Below, piece after piece: positions 1-11,235 of a stretch of 64,000 nt of DNA; positions within the stretch are counted from its first letter, which is position 1; each line of letters begins with the position of its first letter. Position numbers and translations under genes: made by a program. The notes beneath the pieces were generated by a model, which was given only the letters and a program-made list of their open reading frames with translations, was not told the origin of the DNA and searched no databases. Source of the stretch: Rheum nobile (taxonomy: Eukaryota > Streptophyta > Magnoliopsida > Caryophyllales > Polygonaceae); contig WOAB01000568.1 in NCBI GenBank assembly GCA_027886185.1, positions 248,001-312,000 on the forward strand. The letters run 5' to 3'.

Positions 1-3000
1 GTGGGAACCAAACGTCTGTCAGAATGTCCGGTTACCATTCAAGGTAAGAAATTCGAAGCAAATTTGATCTGCATTGCCATGGCTCTATACGACATCATTC
101 TCGGTATGGATTGGTTAATACGTCATGGGGCGGTAATCGACTTTAGTTCAAGGACTGTGATGGTTTCATTTGAGGGCCAGAGTATATGCAAATTTAAGGG
201 TCGTAATGACGCTGATAACGGCAGGCTCACCAATGCGATGGCTGCGTTTAAGCTACTTCGACAAGGTTGTGTCGGATACCTTTGCTATCTGGATGCACCC
301 AAGAAAGATGAACCATCAGTTCTCGATATTCCAGTCGTTAGTGAATTCCCGGATGTCTTTCCAGAGGAAATTCCTGGATTACCCCCACATCGCGTCGTAG
401 AGTTTACGATAGATCTTGAGCCTGGTACTGCGCCGATTTCTAAAGCACCGTATCGGATGGCTCCTGCGGAGATGCAAGAATTGAAAAAGCAACTGGAAGA
501 TCTTCTTGACAAAGGTTATATAAGACCGAGTGCATCACCTTGGGGTGCTCCGGTTTTGTTTGTTAAGAAGAAAGATGGATCGTTTCGACTTTGTATCGAC
601 TATCGTGAGTTGAACAAGGTTACGATCAAGAACAAGTATCCTTTGCCTAGGATTGATGATCTGTTAGATCAACTTCAAGGAGCAAAAGTCTTTTCCAATA
701 TCGATCTGAGATCTGGTTACCATCAGCTCAGAATTCGTGAGGGAGATATTCTGAGGACTGCATTCCGGACAAGATATGGTCACTACGAGTTTGTAGTTAT
801 GCCATTCGGACTTACCAATGCTCCAGCAGTCTTTATGGACTTGATGAATCGATGTTTTCACCAGTACTTGGATAAGTTCGTGGTGGTCTTCATCGATGAT
901 ATTTTGATCTACTCTCCGAGTGAGGAAGCTCACGAGGAACATCTGCGGATTATCTTGTCAGTCCTTAGACAAAATGAGTTGTACGCTAAATTGTCTAAGT
1001 GTGACTTTTGGATCAAATAAGTGGCTTTCTTAGGCCATGTGATCAACGAGAATGGGGTGATGGTCGATTCCCAGAAGATTGAAGCTGTAGCAAACTGGAA
1101 GCGGCCTCAGAATGTGAAAGAGGTGCGCAGTTTCCTTGGACTTGCCGGATATTACAGACGGTTCGTAGAGGGATTTTCTAAGATCGCTCTACCCATGACC
1201 GGTTTACTCCGCAAGGTCCATAAGAAGTTTATCTGGAATGATAAGTGTGAGGCCAATTTTCAAAAGTTGAAACAGTGTCTGACCTCTGCACCGGTACTAG
1301 CGCTGCCAGAAGGAAACGATGGATATGTGGTCTATAGTGATGCTTCTAAGAGTGGTTTGGGTTGTGTGTTGATGCAGAAAGGCAGAGTTATTGCATATGC
1401 ATCTCGACAACTAAAAACCTATGAAGCAAACTATCCGACCCATGATCTGGAGTTGGCAGTAGTGGTATTTGCATTGAAGATTTGGAGGCACTATTTATAT
1501 GGTGTAAGATGTCAAGTCTTCACTAACCACAAGAGTCTCAAGTATGTATTCACATAGAAAGAGTTGAATATGAGACAGCGCCGTTGGCTAGAATTACTCA
1601 AAGATTATGATATTGAATTGTTGTATCATCCGGGCAAGGCTAATGTTGTAGCCGATGCATTGAGTAGGAAGACACCGCATGAGACGGTGGTAGCACTCCT
1701 CATTGCTCAAGCCAGACTAAACCAATTGATATGCGAGGCTGAAATCTTGTATGATCAGTGTAGAGGATACCTGAGTATGTTGGAAATTCAAGCCACGCTA
1801 CTCGATCAGATTCGAGAAAAGCAAATTGACGATATCATCTTGGTAAAGCTAAGCAGTGAAGTTTTAAACGGGAAAGCTCCCGGTTTTGTGATTCAGGAGG
1901 ATGGATCACTCTGGTTTCAGGACCAAATTTGTGTACCTGACGTTGATGGTCTTCGCCAGTTGGTGATGAGGGAAGCCCATTCGTCAGATTATTCTGTACA
2001 TCCAGGCTCTAGCAAAATGTACAAGGACCTCAGAAAGAAATTCTGGTGGCCAAACATGAAATGGGATGTGGCAGAATTTGTAGCAAGATGCTTGACTTGT
2101 CAGAGAGTCAAGATATAACACCGTAGACCAGGCGGTGAATTGCTACCTCTCCTAGTGCCAGAATGGAAATGAGAGGATATTGCTATGGACTTCGTCACCG
2201 GATTACCCAAGACTCGAACGCAAAAGGATGCTATATGGGTGATTGTTGACAGGCTCACGAAGAGTGCTCACTTCGTGGCTATCAAGTCAACATGGGGAGT
2301 CCAAAGGTTAGCCGAAGTATATAAGCAAGAGATCATCCGATTACATGGTATTTCCAAGACCATTGTATCGGATCGTGATGGCCGTTTTACGTCGAGATTC
2401 TGGAAGGAACTCCACAAGGCCATGGGAACCGAGTTAAGGTTTAGCATCACATTTCATCCTCAGACAGATGGACAGTCTGAGAGGACTATCCAGACTCTAG
2501 AGGATATGTTGAGAGCGTGTGTACTCGATCGACCGACTAGTTGGGAAGACAACTTGAGTCTAATCGAGTTCACATACAACAATAGCTGGCATGCTACTAT
2601 AAAGATGGCTCCATTTGAAGCTTTGTATGGTCGGAAGTGCAGATCGCCAATTTGTTGGGATGAGAATGCTGGCAAGATTCTGCTCGGACCAGAGTTGGTC
2701 GAGAGAACTGCTTCAGACATTGCTTTAATCAGACAGAGAATGTTGACAGCACAAAGTCGACAGAAGTCTTACGCAGATCCAAGGCGTAGGAATATCGAGT
2801 TCGAGGTTGGTGACAAAGTATTTGTCAAGGTATTGCCATCCAAAGGAGTATTCAGATTTGGTAAGCGTGGGAAGCTTAACCCTTGCTACGTGGGACCATT
2901 TGAGATTCTCGACAGAGTGGGATTTCTAGTATACTGTTTGGCATTGCCGCCATCGGCACATCCTGTACATAATGTGTTCCACGTATCCCTATTGAGAAAG

Positions 3001-3237
3001 TATGTGCCAGATGAATCTCATGTGTTAAGCTATGAAGACATCGAGATTCAGGCAGATGGTACTTATGAAGAGACACCTGTGCACATTTTGGAATGCCGTG
3101 AGAAGCAACTGCGCAACAAAGTGGTACCGTTGGTACGGATGCTATGGTCTAAAGCAGGAACAGAAGAGACTACTTGGGAGACTTGGGAAACTGAGGTAGA
3201 TATGCGTAGACGCTTTCCCGATATGTTTACAACCTAA
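1..3237 (+). pseudogene. chromovirus pol (protease end, RT, RNase H, integrase, chromodomain), interrupted
   Basis: Read in one frame, the region encodes the protease end (LGMDWL near base 110), RT ([19 protein letters not shown] near 565-625; catalytic FIDDILIYS near 889-915), RNase H ([15 protein letters not shown] near 1330), the integrase zinc finger (H-H-C-C, about 1979-2105), the integrase core (first D at 2188, VSDRDG near 2367, E in SERTIQTLE near 2479) and a chromodomain-like tail ending ETWETEVDMRRRFPDMF. In-frame stops are TAA 1018-1020, TAG 1555-1557, TAA 2116-2118 and TGA 2170-2172. The frame itself is never shifted, so the damage is point mutation. The TGA at 2170 is also present in the copy at 57.7-62.7 kb. 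ATG 2185 opens a 350-codon integrase segment. Confidence 0.92.
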
Positions 3238-3259
3238 GTTTCGGGGTCGAAACTTTATT

Positions 3260-3273
3260 TAAGGGGGAGGTGA
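3260..3273 (+). other. polypurine tract (plus-strand primer) of the first chromovirus
   Basis: A purine run (AAGGGGGAGGTGA) abuts the TGTAATATCCC start of the LTR. This is where plus-strand DNA synthesis is primed in LTR elements. The same tract precedes the 3' LTRs at 34323 and, on the minus strand, at 60018. Confidence 0.85.
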
Positions 3274-5612
3274 TGTAATATCCCTCATTTTTGTAAGGAA
3301 AATTTCGAATTTTCTTATGACCAGATTACAAGTCAGATTAAATTCAGAGAAGTACGGACATTCTATGCAATGTGCGACCTCTGTAATATTTTTATGAGTA
3401 ATACAAAATAGAGTTAATGTATTTTTGGGTTAAAAGGTCGTTCGTGTACGAATATATTTAACCCGGGGTTAAAAATATTTAACCACTTGGTAAGAAAAGA
3501 CAAAACAGACAAAAGGGGGCAAAATGGCCTTGACCGCACCCCATGGTCAAGCGGCCGCACCCGCGGCGAAGGCCAAACTTGGGGGCGGTAACAAGTCGGC
3601 CACCGCACCCCGTGGTGGCAGCTGTCTTCTTGACAGCGTGCAGGCAACTTGGCGAGGCTATAAGCGTAGCCTTGTTGAGTCATTCACCCTACGTTTTTAG
3701 GCTGGACACTTCGTGGTGTATGTGTCTTGCCTGGGAGCGGCCTTGTGGGACTATAAATGGAGAGAGGAGGCAGAGAGAAAGCTCATATCATCAGCTCCAA
3801 CATCATCTTCCTCCTAAGAAAAACTCCATTTTTGGTTTCAAAGTTCAGCTTGTTTTGAGAGGGATTCAAATTCCTTTTTGAACATTAGAAGGGTGTTCCT
3901 AAGTGGTATTCCAAAGCTTAAGAAGGTGGGAGATCAAACCAAGAACAAATCGAAGTCGAACGAATCAATTTGGGTAAGTTTCTCCATGGCCGATGTCGAA
4001 GAACTCGCTCTGGCACTTGACCGCACCCCGTGGCAGAGGCTCCACTGCACCTGTGGCGAGCTTACCCGGGTTGTGTGTTCTTGGGTGTTTTGCTTCGAGC
4101 GAGGCTTGATTCCTTCGATTCCTCTTGTATTCTTTTAGATTCATATATGTAGATATTGAATCTAACTTAGGGTCTTGTTATGGGTCGTTCCATATGGATT
4201 TATTGTCCAGGATCTGTCCCAGTTTCAGACTCTGAACCCTTCGTTCCTAAGCTTGTGAAGCTTTCATCAATCTAAGGCAAGTGGCGGTTCGCTCTTGCTC
4301 ATCATTCCATATTTCCATTAATTATCAATTGTTTAATTGTTAATTAATTTGGGATGATTATTGTTCTTGTCTGGGAACGGTTTTGTGAAACTATTTTGGA
4401 AATTAAAATGGATATTATAATAGGTTGTATATCTGCTAGAACAACGCTATTATATAAATATATCTAGATTGAAATATATCTATGATGCTGGCCTTGATGG
4501 CTTTGATATGATTTTGGACAAGTTCTGAACTGTTTAGTTAGAACGAGTATTCGCATGAACGCTACTTGATATCTCCTTGGGAGTACTAGTCGTTTCTTTA
4601 TAACCAAGTGGATGGGATGTCCAGGCCCCAACACTTCTCTTTGTTCATGACCATTCTCTGTCCGTGTACAGGGAAGGTGCACACAGCTGGTGCCACTCTC
4701 TGGGATTTAGTCCCTACTCTATATCTCAATATCCGCGAGGATGAGATTCTAAAAGCTTGAAACGTGAATGAGTATTTTGGAATTAATTAAGATAAGTGCC
4801 TGAGTGCACATGATTAATATACCCTTCACGAGTAGTGTAGCTAAGAAACTCGTCCTGACTTTGATTAGAGTACGTTCTCTTTCCAATCTGGATTCGCTTT
4901 ATGCGGTAAGGTTGGTCGTGAACCGAAACATCTAGTTAGTTTTTAAACGCTTGTATGTGAAACTATAATGTTCCAGACATTTGTCATGCTTCCGATGAGA
5001 CTCACTCTTTTGGAGTCTTCTCTTGGATATTCTTCCCCTAAGACTCATATCCGCTGGAGTCTTCTCTTGATCATGTCTTTTGATATATTCCAGTAGAAGT
5101 ATGGTGGTTGGCTATCGTTATCGATTATTATCCGAGAAACGATGAGTCTAACCTAATACGACTACTTCGAACCACTCTACTTTGTGTCCTTGCATAGTCT
5201 TTCATTATACTAACCAACCGTAATTGTTCTCTGCATGGTTGGCTGGTGTCATCCGTTCGATTCGGCACATCAGATAAGTTGCCACCCCACGAAGGCTAAG
5301 AACGACTATGACGGGAGGTGTTTTTAACAAATTTACCTAGGTTGAGATCCTTGGCGTTGATCGCTGTGGTCAAGACTTGTATTTATCTTTAAAAGACTTC
5401 CACTAGGCTTGGTTTACTTTGATAACAATGTTTTGCCCTATGGGGATTGGGTTGTAATCCCCTGACAAATGTTTTAACTATGGTTTGTTGGTTATATAAA
5501 TGTTGTTTATGATTTGTATAAACCGGTAAAGCTTTGGGTGATTTCGGAGGTGAAATCCGAGATCACTGGCGGTAATACATTTTTAAATGGGTTAAAATTT
5601 GGGGGTGTTACA
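3274..5612 (+). repeat. 3' LTR of the first chromovirus (2,339 bp)
   Basis: It starts TGTAATATCCC straight after the polypurine tract and ends GGGGGTGTTACA, the same terminal pattern as LTRs 27845-30291 and 34323-36843. Internal blocks shared with those LTRs include AAGTGGCGGTTCGCTC near 4280, AGTACGTTCTCTTTCC near 4868 and the AACCAACCG stretch near 5212. Near 3530-3620 it has a GC-rich block with repeated GACCGCACCCC-type motifs. The relatives have a different GC-rich block at the matching place. Confidence 0.92.
3752..3758 (+). promoter_or_regulatory. TATA box of the LTR promoter
   Basis: TATAAAT sits in the middle of the LTR, followed by a purine-rich GAGAGAGGAGGCAGAGAG leader. That is where an LTR U3/R promoter is expected. 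The inverted relative has TATAAAA at 59539-59545 in a similar setting. The transcription start is inferred. Confidence 0.6.
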
Positions 5613-6009
5613 TTAATTAGGTAATTTAATTGATTGAAAGCGTTACGTTTACGTACCATTATTAAGTCGGTATGTATGTCATTAGTATTTTATTTTTTCT
5701 ATCGGCAGGTACGGTGTTGGACTTGACGGAGCATCCAATCGATCTACTAGCTAGCTTTTCACGGGTTTCGATCGTTTCAATTAAAGTCTCTTCATGTCTA
5801 TTTGGACTGAGTTAGTACTTAATCTAATGTGGGTGTATTTTGACTATGCATGTGAATCATATCTATCTTGTGTATTTTGGACTGTGATTTATTTTAATAT
5901 GTCCATCAATGACTTGGATAGTTGGATCTATATGGTTTTTCCACAATCACGGCGCATTTATGCACATAAATGCACATAAATTTCTCCAACAATTCAGTTG
6001 TATGGAAGG
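5613..6009. other. spacer between chromovirus LTR and tandem repeat
   Basis: AT-rich DNA with no convincing gene. A splice-acceptor-like stretch (TCTATCGGCAG near 5700-5709) is followed by a short open stretch, but I recognise no protein in it and treat it as chance. Confidence 0.5.
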
Positions 6010-6416
6010 GATATGCATTTTCCATGCATTGATATACAGATAATACTTATATGATATGCAATTTGTTATTATAGATTATTTCACTGGCCATGATTGTGAT
6101 ATTCATTTATGTGGATGTGATATGCATTTTCCATACATTGATATGCATAATATACTTGTATGATATGCAATTTTTTATGATAGATTATTTCATTGGCCGT
6201 GAATGTGATATTCATTTATGTGGATGGGATATGTATTTTCTATACATTGATATGTAGAATATACTTGTATGATATGCAATTTGTCATTGTAGATCATTTC
6301 ATTGGCCGTGAATGTGATATTCATTTGTGTGGATGGGATATGCATTTTCTATACATTGATATGCATAATATACTTGTATGATATGCAATTTGTCATTATA
6401 GATCATTTCATTAGAC
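6010..6416. repeat. 109-bp tandem repeat, about 3.7 copies
   Basis: The phrase GTGATATTCATTT recurs near 6098, 6207 and 6316, giving a period of 109 bp. Each unit also holds TTTCATTGGCC, GGGATATGCATTTTC, TACATTGATATG and ACTTGTATGATATGCAATTT. Units differ by a few bases, so the array is not freshly amplified. Another, more diverged unit lies at about 6657-6765, with a short piece at 6793-6824. The size is below a typical plant satellite monomer and the copy number is low. Confidence 0.88.
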
Positions 6417-6531
6417 GTTTTATTTAACTACCTAGCAATGTATTTGACTACTCAGGTTCAACTTTACATTATCAAGTTAGTGATATTCACGAATCTTTTA
6501 ACGTTAGTGATATTCTCGTCAAAAGATGAGA

Positions 6532-6640
6532 AGAACAAGCCGCGGGCGCGGAAAGGAAGCCGCTGGCGCGGCCAAGGAAGATCTCGCTGAGTGTCAGGAA
6601 AGAACAAGCCGCGGGCGCGGTTCAAGGGCAACGATCGTAG
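6532..6640. repeat. GC-rich island with a 69-bp direct repeat
   Basis: The 20-bp phrase AGAACAAGCCGCGGGCGCGG appears at 6532-6551 and again at 6601-6620, with GCCGCTGGCGCGGCC between. This is a sharp GC-rich island inside very AT-rich sequence. It splits the 109-bp repeat array from its outlying unit at 6657, so it may be an insertion, but no terminal repeats were found. Confidence 0.7.
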
Positions 6641-6656
6641 CCATGCAGGATCCAGC

Positions 6657-6824
6657 CATGCAATTATGGATTATTTCCTTGGCCGTGAATATGATATTCA
6701 TTTGTGTGGATGGGATATGCATTTTTTGTACAGTGATATACAGAATATACTTGTATGATATGTAGTTTTTCTCTCTCCAATCTCCTTCTCCTTGTACAGT
6801 GATATGCAGAATATACTTGTATGT
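6657..6824. repeat. outlying diverged units of the 109-bp repeat
   Basis: 6657-6765 repeats the order GGATTATTTC-CTTGGCCGTGAATATGATATTCATTT-GTGGATGGGATATGC-CTTGTATGATATG of the main array. 6793-6824 repeats only the last part (ACAGTGATATGCAGAATATACTTGTATG). Between them and again near 7155 lies CTCTCTCCAATCTCCTTCT. Confidence 0.7.
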
Positions 6825-7306
6825 TTTAAATTGGAATATCAATTACCACAAAGTGCATATTTGTTCAATGTTTTTGAATATCAGTATATATACGATTGAC
6901 GATGATCACGAATAACAATTATTCAATAATACTTGAACGATATTCAAATAATGTTCTTTGATATTCACACATTGTATTTCAATTCAGTCGATGCATTATA
7001 TACGATGAAACATGAACAAGATTAACATATATGCAAATTATATATAACAATATTCATCTTTTTCGTGTCGATATGCAGAATGATTTAGAAATTTCTGGAC
7101 CGAAGCTATGCGTGGAAGATGGTGGTAAATAACTGCCTATTTTGGAGGATCTACGTTTTCTCTCTCCAATCTCCTTCTAACTGCCTATTTTGGAGGTTTT
7201 TAATTTTTAGAAATTTAGAAAATCAGTAGGGATATTCTATCCCATGAAAACCGCCTCATACACCCTTATTATACTCTCCAAATTCAACCATCCAATACTC
7301 TCAATC
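6825..7306. other. AT-rich spacer, no gene seen
   Basis: The stretch is low in GC and full of ATATTCA/GATATTC words related to the neighbouring repeat. Open frames are short and unlike any protein I know. Confidence 0.5.
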
Positions 7307-7410
7307 CGACGCTCCATAATTGTATACTCGTTTCACCATAAGAGTCGTTTTACTCAATCGACGCTCCATAATTGTACACTCGTTTCACCATAAGAGTCGT
7401 TTTACCTGAG
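7307..7410. repeat. 52-bp direct tandem repeat, two copies
   Basis: CGACGCTCCATAATTGTA begins at 7307 and again at 7359. Each copy continues through CTCGTTTCACCATAAGAG to CGTTTTAC. The two copies differ at about one base. The pair ends just before the transporter fragment begins near 7425. Confidence 0.85.
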
Positions 7411-7424
7411 CGTGCCTCTCTCTC

Positions 7425-8174
7425 TATATATTCAGTCATTCATTCATGTGTAACGTGACACAAGAATCTTACACCTCTTCGACCCATGACGTCTGTTATC
7501 ATTCCACTAAATAGAGAGCCAAGAAATCCTCCAACTGTTAACATTGATCCAAAGAGTGAATACTGCAGATCGAGTAACCCACAATCCACTCAGAAATAAA
7601 TTTAAAAAGTGATGTTGATTCTCATTTGATTGCTCAACAATTTTTCTTGCAAGTCACCTGCGCAGTTGTAAGACCAAGCTCCTCCATAATCGCATATTCA
7701 ACAGGGGATGAATAGCCTACCTACAATACACAAGGGCGTGAAAATACTATGATTCTAACCACGATTTTCGAATCAAGATTACATTTATCTAAGCAATGCA
7801 CAATGGTTGTGGAAAAAATCATAAATATTTGATCAAAAAGTGAGAAATTGGAGTGAAGATAGGTAAAAATAAAGTAAGCATACAGCAGAGCCATAGGCGA
7901 AAGAACCGGAAACTGCAATGAAGATGCTGAAGAGAAGAAGCGGAGTTGACTCAGCCGTCACTCGGATCATAACCCCGGTCTTATGTGTCTCGAAACATGA
8001 ATACTGAACACGATTGATTTCTAAAACCCACACATTTTAGAGCTAGGGAATATAATAGAGAATATTTTTTCTCACTTTATAATTGCATAGGGCTAATCTA
8101 GTGATAAATTTGTAACGATTAGTGAAGGTGACGGTATTATTCCCTTATCATAAGGTACCTAATTATAACCTCTT
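7425..8174 (-). pseudogene. inverted, truncated fragment of the ERD6-like transporter gene (upstream region to intron 3)
   Basis: On the minus strand this matches two separated parts of the plus-strand locus. 8174 down to about 7964 matches upstream DNA 38576-38790. 7963 down to about 7425 matches 44260 to about 44787, covering exon 1 (part), intron 1, exon 2 (about 7722-7660), intron 2, exon 3 and the start of intron 3. Introns are retained, so it is a DNA-level copy, not a retrocopy. It lacks the start codon and N-terminal codons, everything after exon 3, the Ale element and about 570 bp of leader and promoter. A 21-bp piece at the join (7943-7963) lies in the opposite orientation to the rest. 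It joins the truncated LARD LTR at 8174. It cannot encode a transporter. Confidence 0.93.
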
Positions 8175-8868
8175 ATACCTCACCATGGAGGAGCCAAGGC
8201 CTTGACCACCAAGGCACCGACGCATCAATGCCACACTCAAACATCGACCATGTGCACGCCTATATCCAAGTCTCTAACGCTTTTATCCTCTTTGTATTTT
8301 TGGTTATTTAGTTTTATTATTCTAGTATTGCCTTAGTTAGTGTGAAGAACCATTTGCACATGGGCTTCAACTCACTAAGGCCCATTAGAAGCTTTTCCTT
8401 GTTGGCTGAAATGCCTAGACTATTTACAGTCATCTTTGACTTTCTTGTTCATTAGTTGAAGAATATAGAAGTGGATATTTTCCCTAGATTGAGTATATCT
8501 CCCTAAGGTCTTCCACTTACTTCTACCAACTCAAGGCTTTCAAATCTCTTTCATCTCTCATCTCATTCAAATCACTCAAACAGTCAAACACTTGCTCTTG
8601 TTTCCAAAGCTCAAGATCCAAGACAAGAATCCTCTCCCCAAGAGGATTCCTTGGCCCTCCTTTGTCTCGGCCAAACCGAGACCAAGACCTCAAATTTCTC
8701 AAGCTCCTCTCCGTCCATCTTCCATCAAGAGCTTAGGATCCATTGAAGGTGCCCTCAATAGCATCTTGAAGCCACCTTGAAGCCAAGGAGAACGAAGCCT
8801 TCTTCACTTAGTCACGGTCGAAGCATTTTGGGAAGAAAAACCTCACCTTAGAGGTTTGATTCTCATCA
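8173..8868 (+). repeat. 5' LTR of the LARD-like element, 5'-truncated
   Basis: It aligns with 12861-13576 from TATACCTCACCATG through GGTTTGATTCTCATCA. The first ~53 bases of the 3' LTR (TGATGAGTCCCGATG onwards) are missing. Numerous substitutions and small indels separate the two copies, so the insertion is not recent. Confidence 0.9.
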
Positions 8869-8870
8869 AT

Positions 8871-8884
8871 TGGTATCAAGAGCC
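8871..8884 (+). other. primer binding site (initiator tRNA-Met type) of the LARD-like element
   Basis: TGGTATCAAGAGCC begins two bases after the LTR end. It resembles the common plant TGGTATCAGAGC site complementary to the 3' end of initiator tRNA-Met, with one extra A. Confidence 0.8.
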
Positions 8885-10238
8885 AAAGACTAAGTTAAGT
8901 CCCTTTCTTCTCTTTATATTTCAGTTTTCATGCTTAGCTTCCTCTTATTTGCATAATGACTTGTTGTTTATGCTCTTTTTTTTTCTTCTTGTTTGCATGA
9001 TGTTTCCTCTTGTTCCCATGTTTCTTTGTGTTCAGTTTTTCTCCTTATGCTCAGTTTTTTTCATGTTTGCATGACTTTTTTCTTGATTGGCATGATGAAA
9101 TTGTGTTTAGCTTAGTTGCCCTTTATTCCCCTCCCAAAAACGTCCCCAAAAAACACAAAAAATTGCTTTCCGCCGCCCACCACCACCGCTGGCGACCGGA
9201 CCACCGCTTCTGCCACCTTGTTGCCACCCACCACCACCCTACTGCCGCCTCTCCCTTCCCTCATGGCCGACCATGTGCCCTTCTCCCCTTGCTAGCTCCC
9301 TTTTGAATTCCTAAGTGTTGCATGTGACTAAGCTATTTTTGGCTAAACTTCAAGTTGCTTTCCTCCTTTGCAAATTTGGTTGCCTTAGGCTATTTGGGTA
9401 AATGCCAAAATGGACTCTTGGCTGATTTGTTTGGGATAGAGAAGCTAGGAAGCTAGCCATTGTGAGGTTCAAAAAGGGTTTGAATTTAAGTGGCATGTCA
9501 ACAACACTCTTTTCTTCTTCTCAAGCTTTGTTCCACCCAAAAAGGGACATTGACACTCTCTAAAACAACACCCTTGTTTCCACCCTTTGCAGCCCCAAAA
9601 AGTGTGGCCCCATGCTTCAAATTTCGGCCTTCCTCATCCAAGGCATTGAAAAAGCCTAAGGATTTACAAGAGGCCAAAAGAAAAAGGCAAAGGCCCAAAA
9701 AAAAATAGAACTTAGTATTTTTGGTTGGGCCACAACAAATCACACATCAATCTTGTGGGCTCTCTCTTCCTTCACCTGGCAACTTGGGCCACTAAGCCTA
9801 CCTCTCCATTTTCTTCTAGTTGCTTGTCATTGCCTTTTCTCTCCTTTCATTGCCCATATGACAGCCCACTAACTCTCTTTTCCTCTCCCATCATTCTAAG
9901 TCTTAAAGTTGGACTTTACTCCTTAGCCTAAGTCATTCACTTTTGGAGAGTTTGCAACGTACTTAAGTCTAGTCAAGCTTGGCGAATCACATGCTCCACC
10001 GAGGCCTAGCTTGTCTCTTGACTTGAACCTTCATTGTTGCATTACTTGATTGGCTAGGCTTAGCTTGCTCCCTCCTTATTCGTATGATTTCTTTGGTTGC
10101 CTAGAGCATTGATTTTCTTGCATTGCTTTGATTAGGTTATCCTAAGCCTAAGGTATTCATATTTTCTTAAGTATGAATTGCTTTGTTTGCTTGGGACTTT
10201 TTATTGGTTTGCATATTGCTTGTGCTAGGTAAGTCCCC

Positions 10239-10900
10239 ATGGACGAGCCATATTGGTCTTATCCCGCTCGGCCGCTATCGGGCCGGCGCCTACGACGCCA
10301 CGCTCGTGACCCCACATTCGTGTATGGGGATCCTTATCCATGTGCCGTCCCTAGGCCCACAGCCACTTATGAGTTCCGCCACCACTATGATGAGGAAGAC
10401 CCATATGACGAGTACATCGAGACCTTTGAAGAGGAGGCTTGGGCGGATGTGCGCCACCAAGGATATGCTTGCACCCAAGGCCAAACCCGGTGCCCGCTCG
10501 ACTGCCATGACCCGGGCTGGCTGCTGCCTCCCCGCGCCGAAGGCCATGACCCGAGGTGGCTACCACCCACACATTTCCATGAGTCGTTTGCCGCGCGGCT
10601 TGCCGTGCCAAGGAGGCTTCTGCCGAAGCCTTACGTGCTGCCCACGCCAAAGTGGCTAGGATCCGCCGCTAGGAGGAAGCCGCCGAAGCTCACGTCGAGG
10701 TCTTGTACTCCGCCCTCTGTCGAGAGAAAGAGATTGCCAAGGCCACCGACGCCCGGATGGCCGCCCTTGAGCACCACTTGGCCGCCTCACTCCATGTGGT
10801 CGCGGCGCCCACAACTACCTTGGAGCAACCCCCTTTCGGCTTTCACCCTCACCGCGGGCCGCCGTGTGGCGCTGAGAGGACAAGGTTGTGGCCGCTGAGG
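10239..10900 (+). pseudogene. decayed gag-like coding region of the LARD-like element
   Basis: ATG 10239 opens a frame with an acidic, aromatic-rich start (MDEPYWSYPARPL... DEEDPYDEYIETFEEE). From about 10570 a different frame carries an alanine- and charge-rich stretch (for example EIAKATDARMAALEHHLAA near 10730-10790) that looks like a coiled coil, with one stop near 10676. I infer an ancestral structural protein broken by a frameshift and a stop. No zinc knuckle and no enzyme domain were seen. The 219-codon open frame from 10239 is probably only partly original. It is not assignable to a named family. Confidence 0.45.
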
Positions 10901-11210
10901 AGCAACTAGCGGCGGAGGCCATCGATCACCGGATGGACGCCATGGGGCCCCCGTTGGCCATAATCCCCATCCCCTACCCGCCGCCCATCGTCGCGAGAGC
11001 CCCTTGTCGTCTATTGGTGGCTTCCCTTCGTCCCACCCCAATGGAGGCCGGTGGCCCATGGCAGCCCCACCGAAGGAGGCTTGCTCCTTCATACCGCCTT
11101 GGTCGGCGCCTTTGGATGTGCGGAGTGACCGGCAGCCCGCCACCGCCAAGGCCCACCTCGAGGCCATCGAGTCTCCACCGCCGCCTGGCGTGCCCACTCC
11201 CGGAGTGAGC

Positions 11211-11235
11211 CCCCCCCCCCCCCCCCCCCCCCCCC
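11211..11235. repeat. poly-C tract of about 25 bases
   Basis: A run of about 25 C follows GGAGTGAGC in the GC-rich middle of the LARD-like element. Homopolymers of this length are unstable and prone to sequencing or assembly error, so the exact length is uncertain. Confidence 0.85.

Larger units (their letters stand above)
1..5612 (+). mobile_element. Ty3 chromovirus (Tekay/Del-like), 5'-truncated by the window edge
   Basis: This is the 3' part of a plant chromovirus: C-terminal protease, RT, RNase H, integrase and chromodomain-like tail, then a polypurine tract and a 2.3-kb LTR. The 5' LTR, gag and most of protease lie before the window. Plant chromoviruses use a chromodomain on integrase to direct insertion to particular chromatin. 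The coding part has four in-frame stops, so this copy cannot make a full polyprotein. The bases after the LTR (5613-5617, ttaat) would be one target-site copy; its partner is outside. The same family occurs at 27845-36843 and, inverted, at 57685-62655. The assignment to Tekay/Del rests on integrase and tail motifs. Confidence 0.93.

Noticed and set aside
5690..5815. Possible last exon of a host gene after a CAG acceptor-like site
   Set aside because: Two frames are open for only 15-35 codons and neither resembles a known protein.
7833..8033. 66-codon minus-strand frame with an ERD6-like hydrophobic segment
   Set aside because: It is only the rearranged exon 1 remnant fused by chance to upstream DNA; its start codon is not the gene's.
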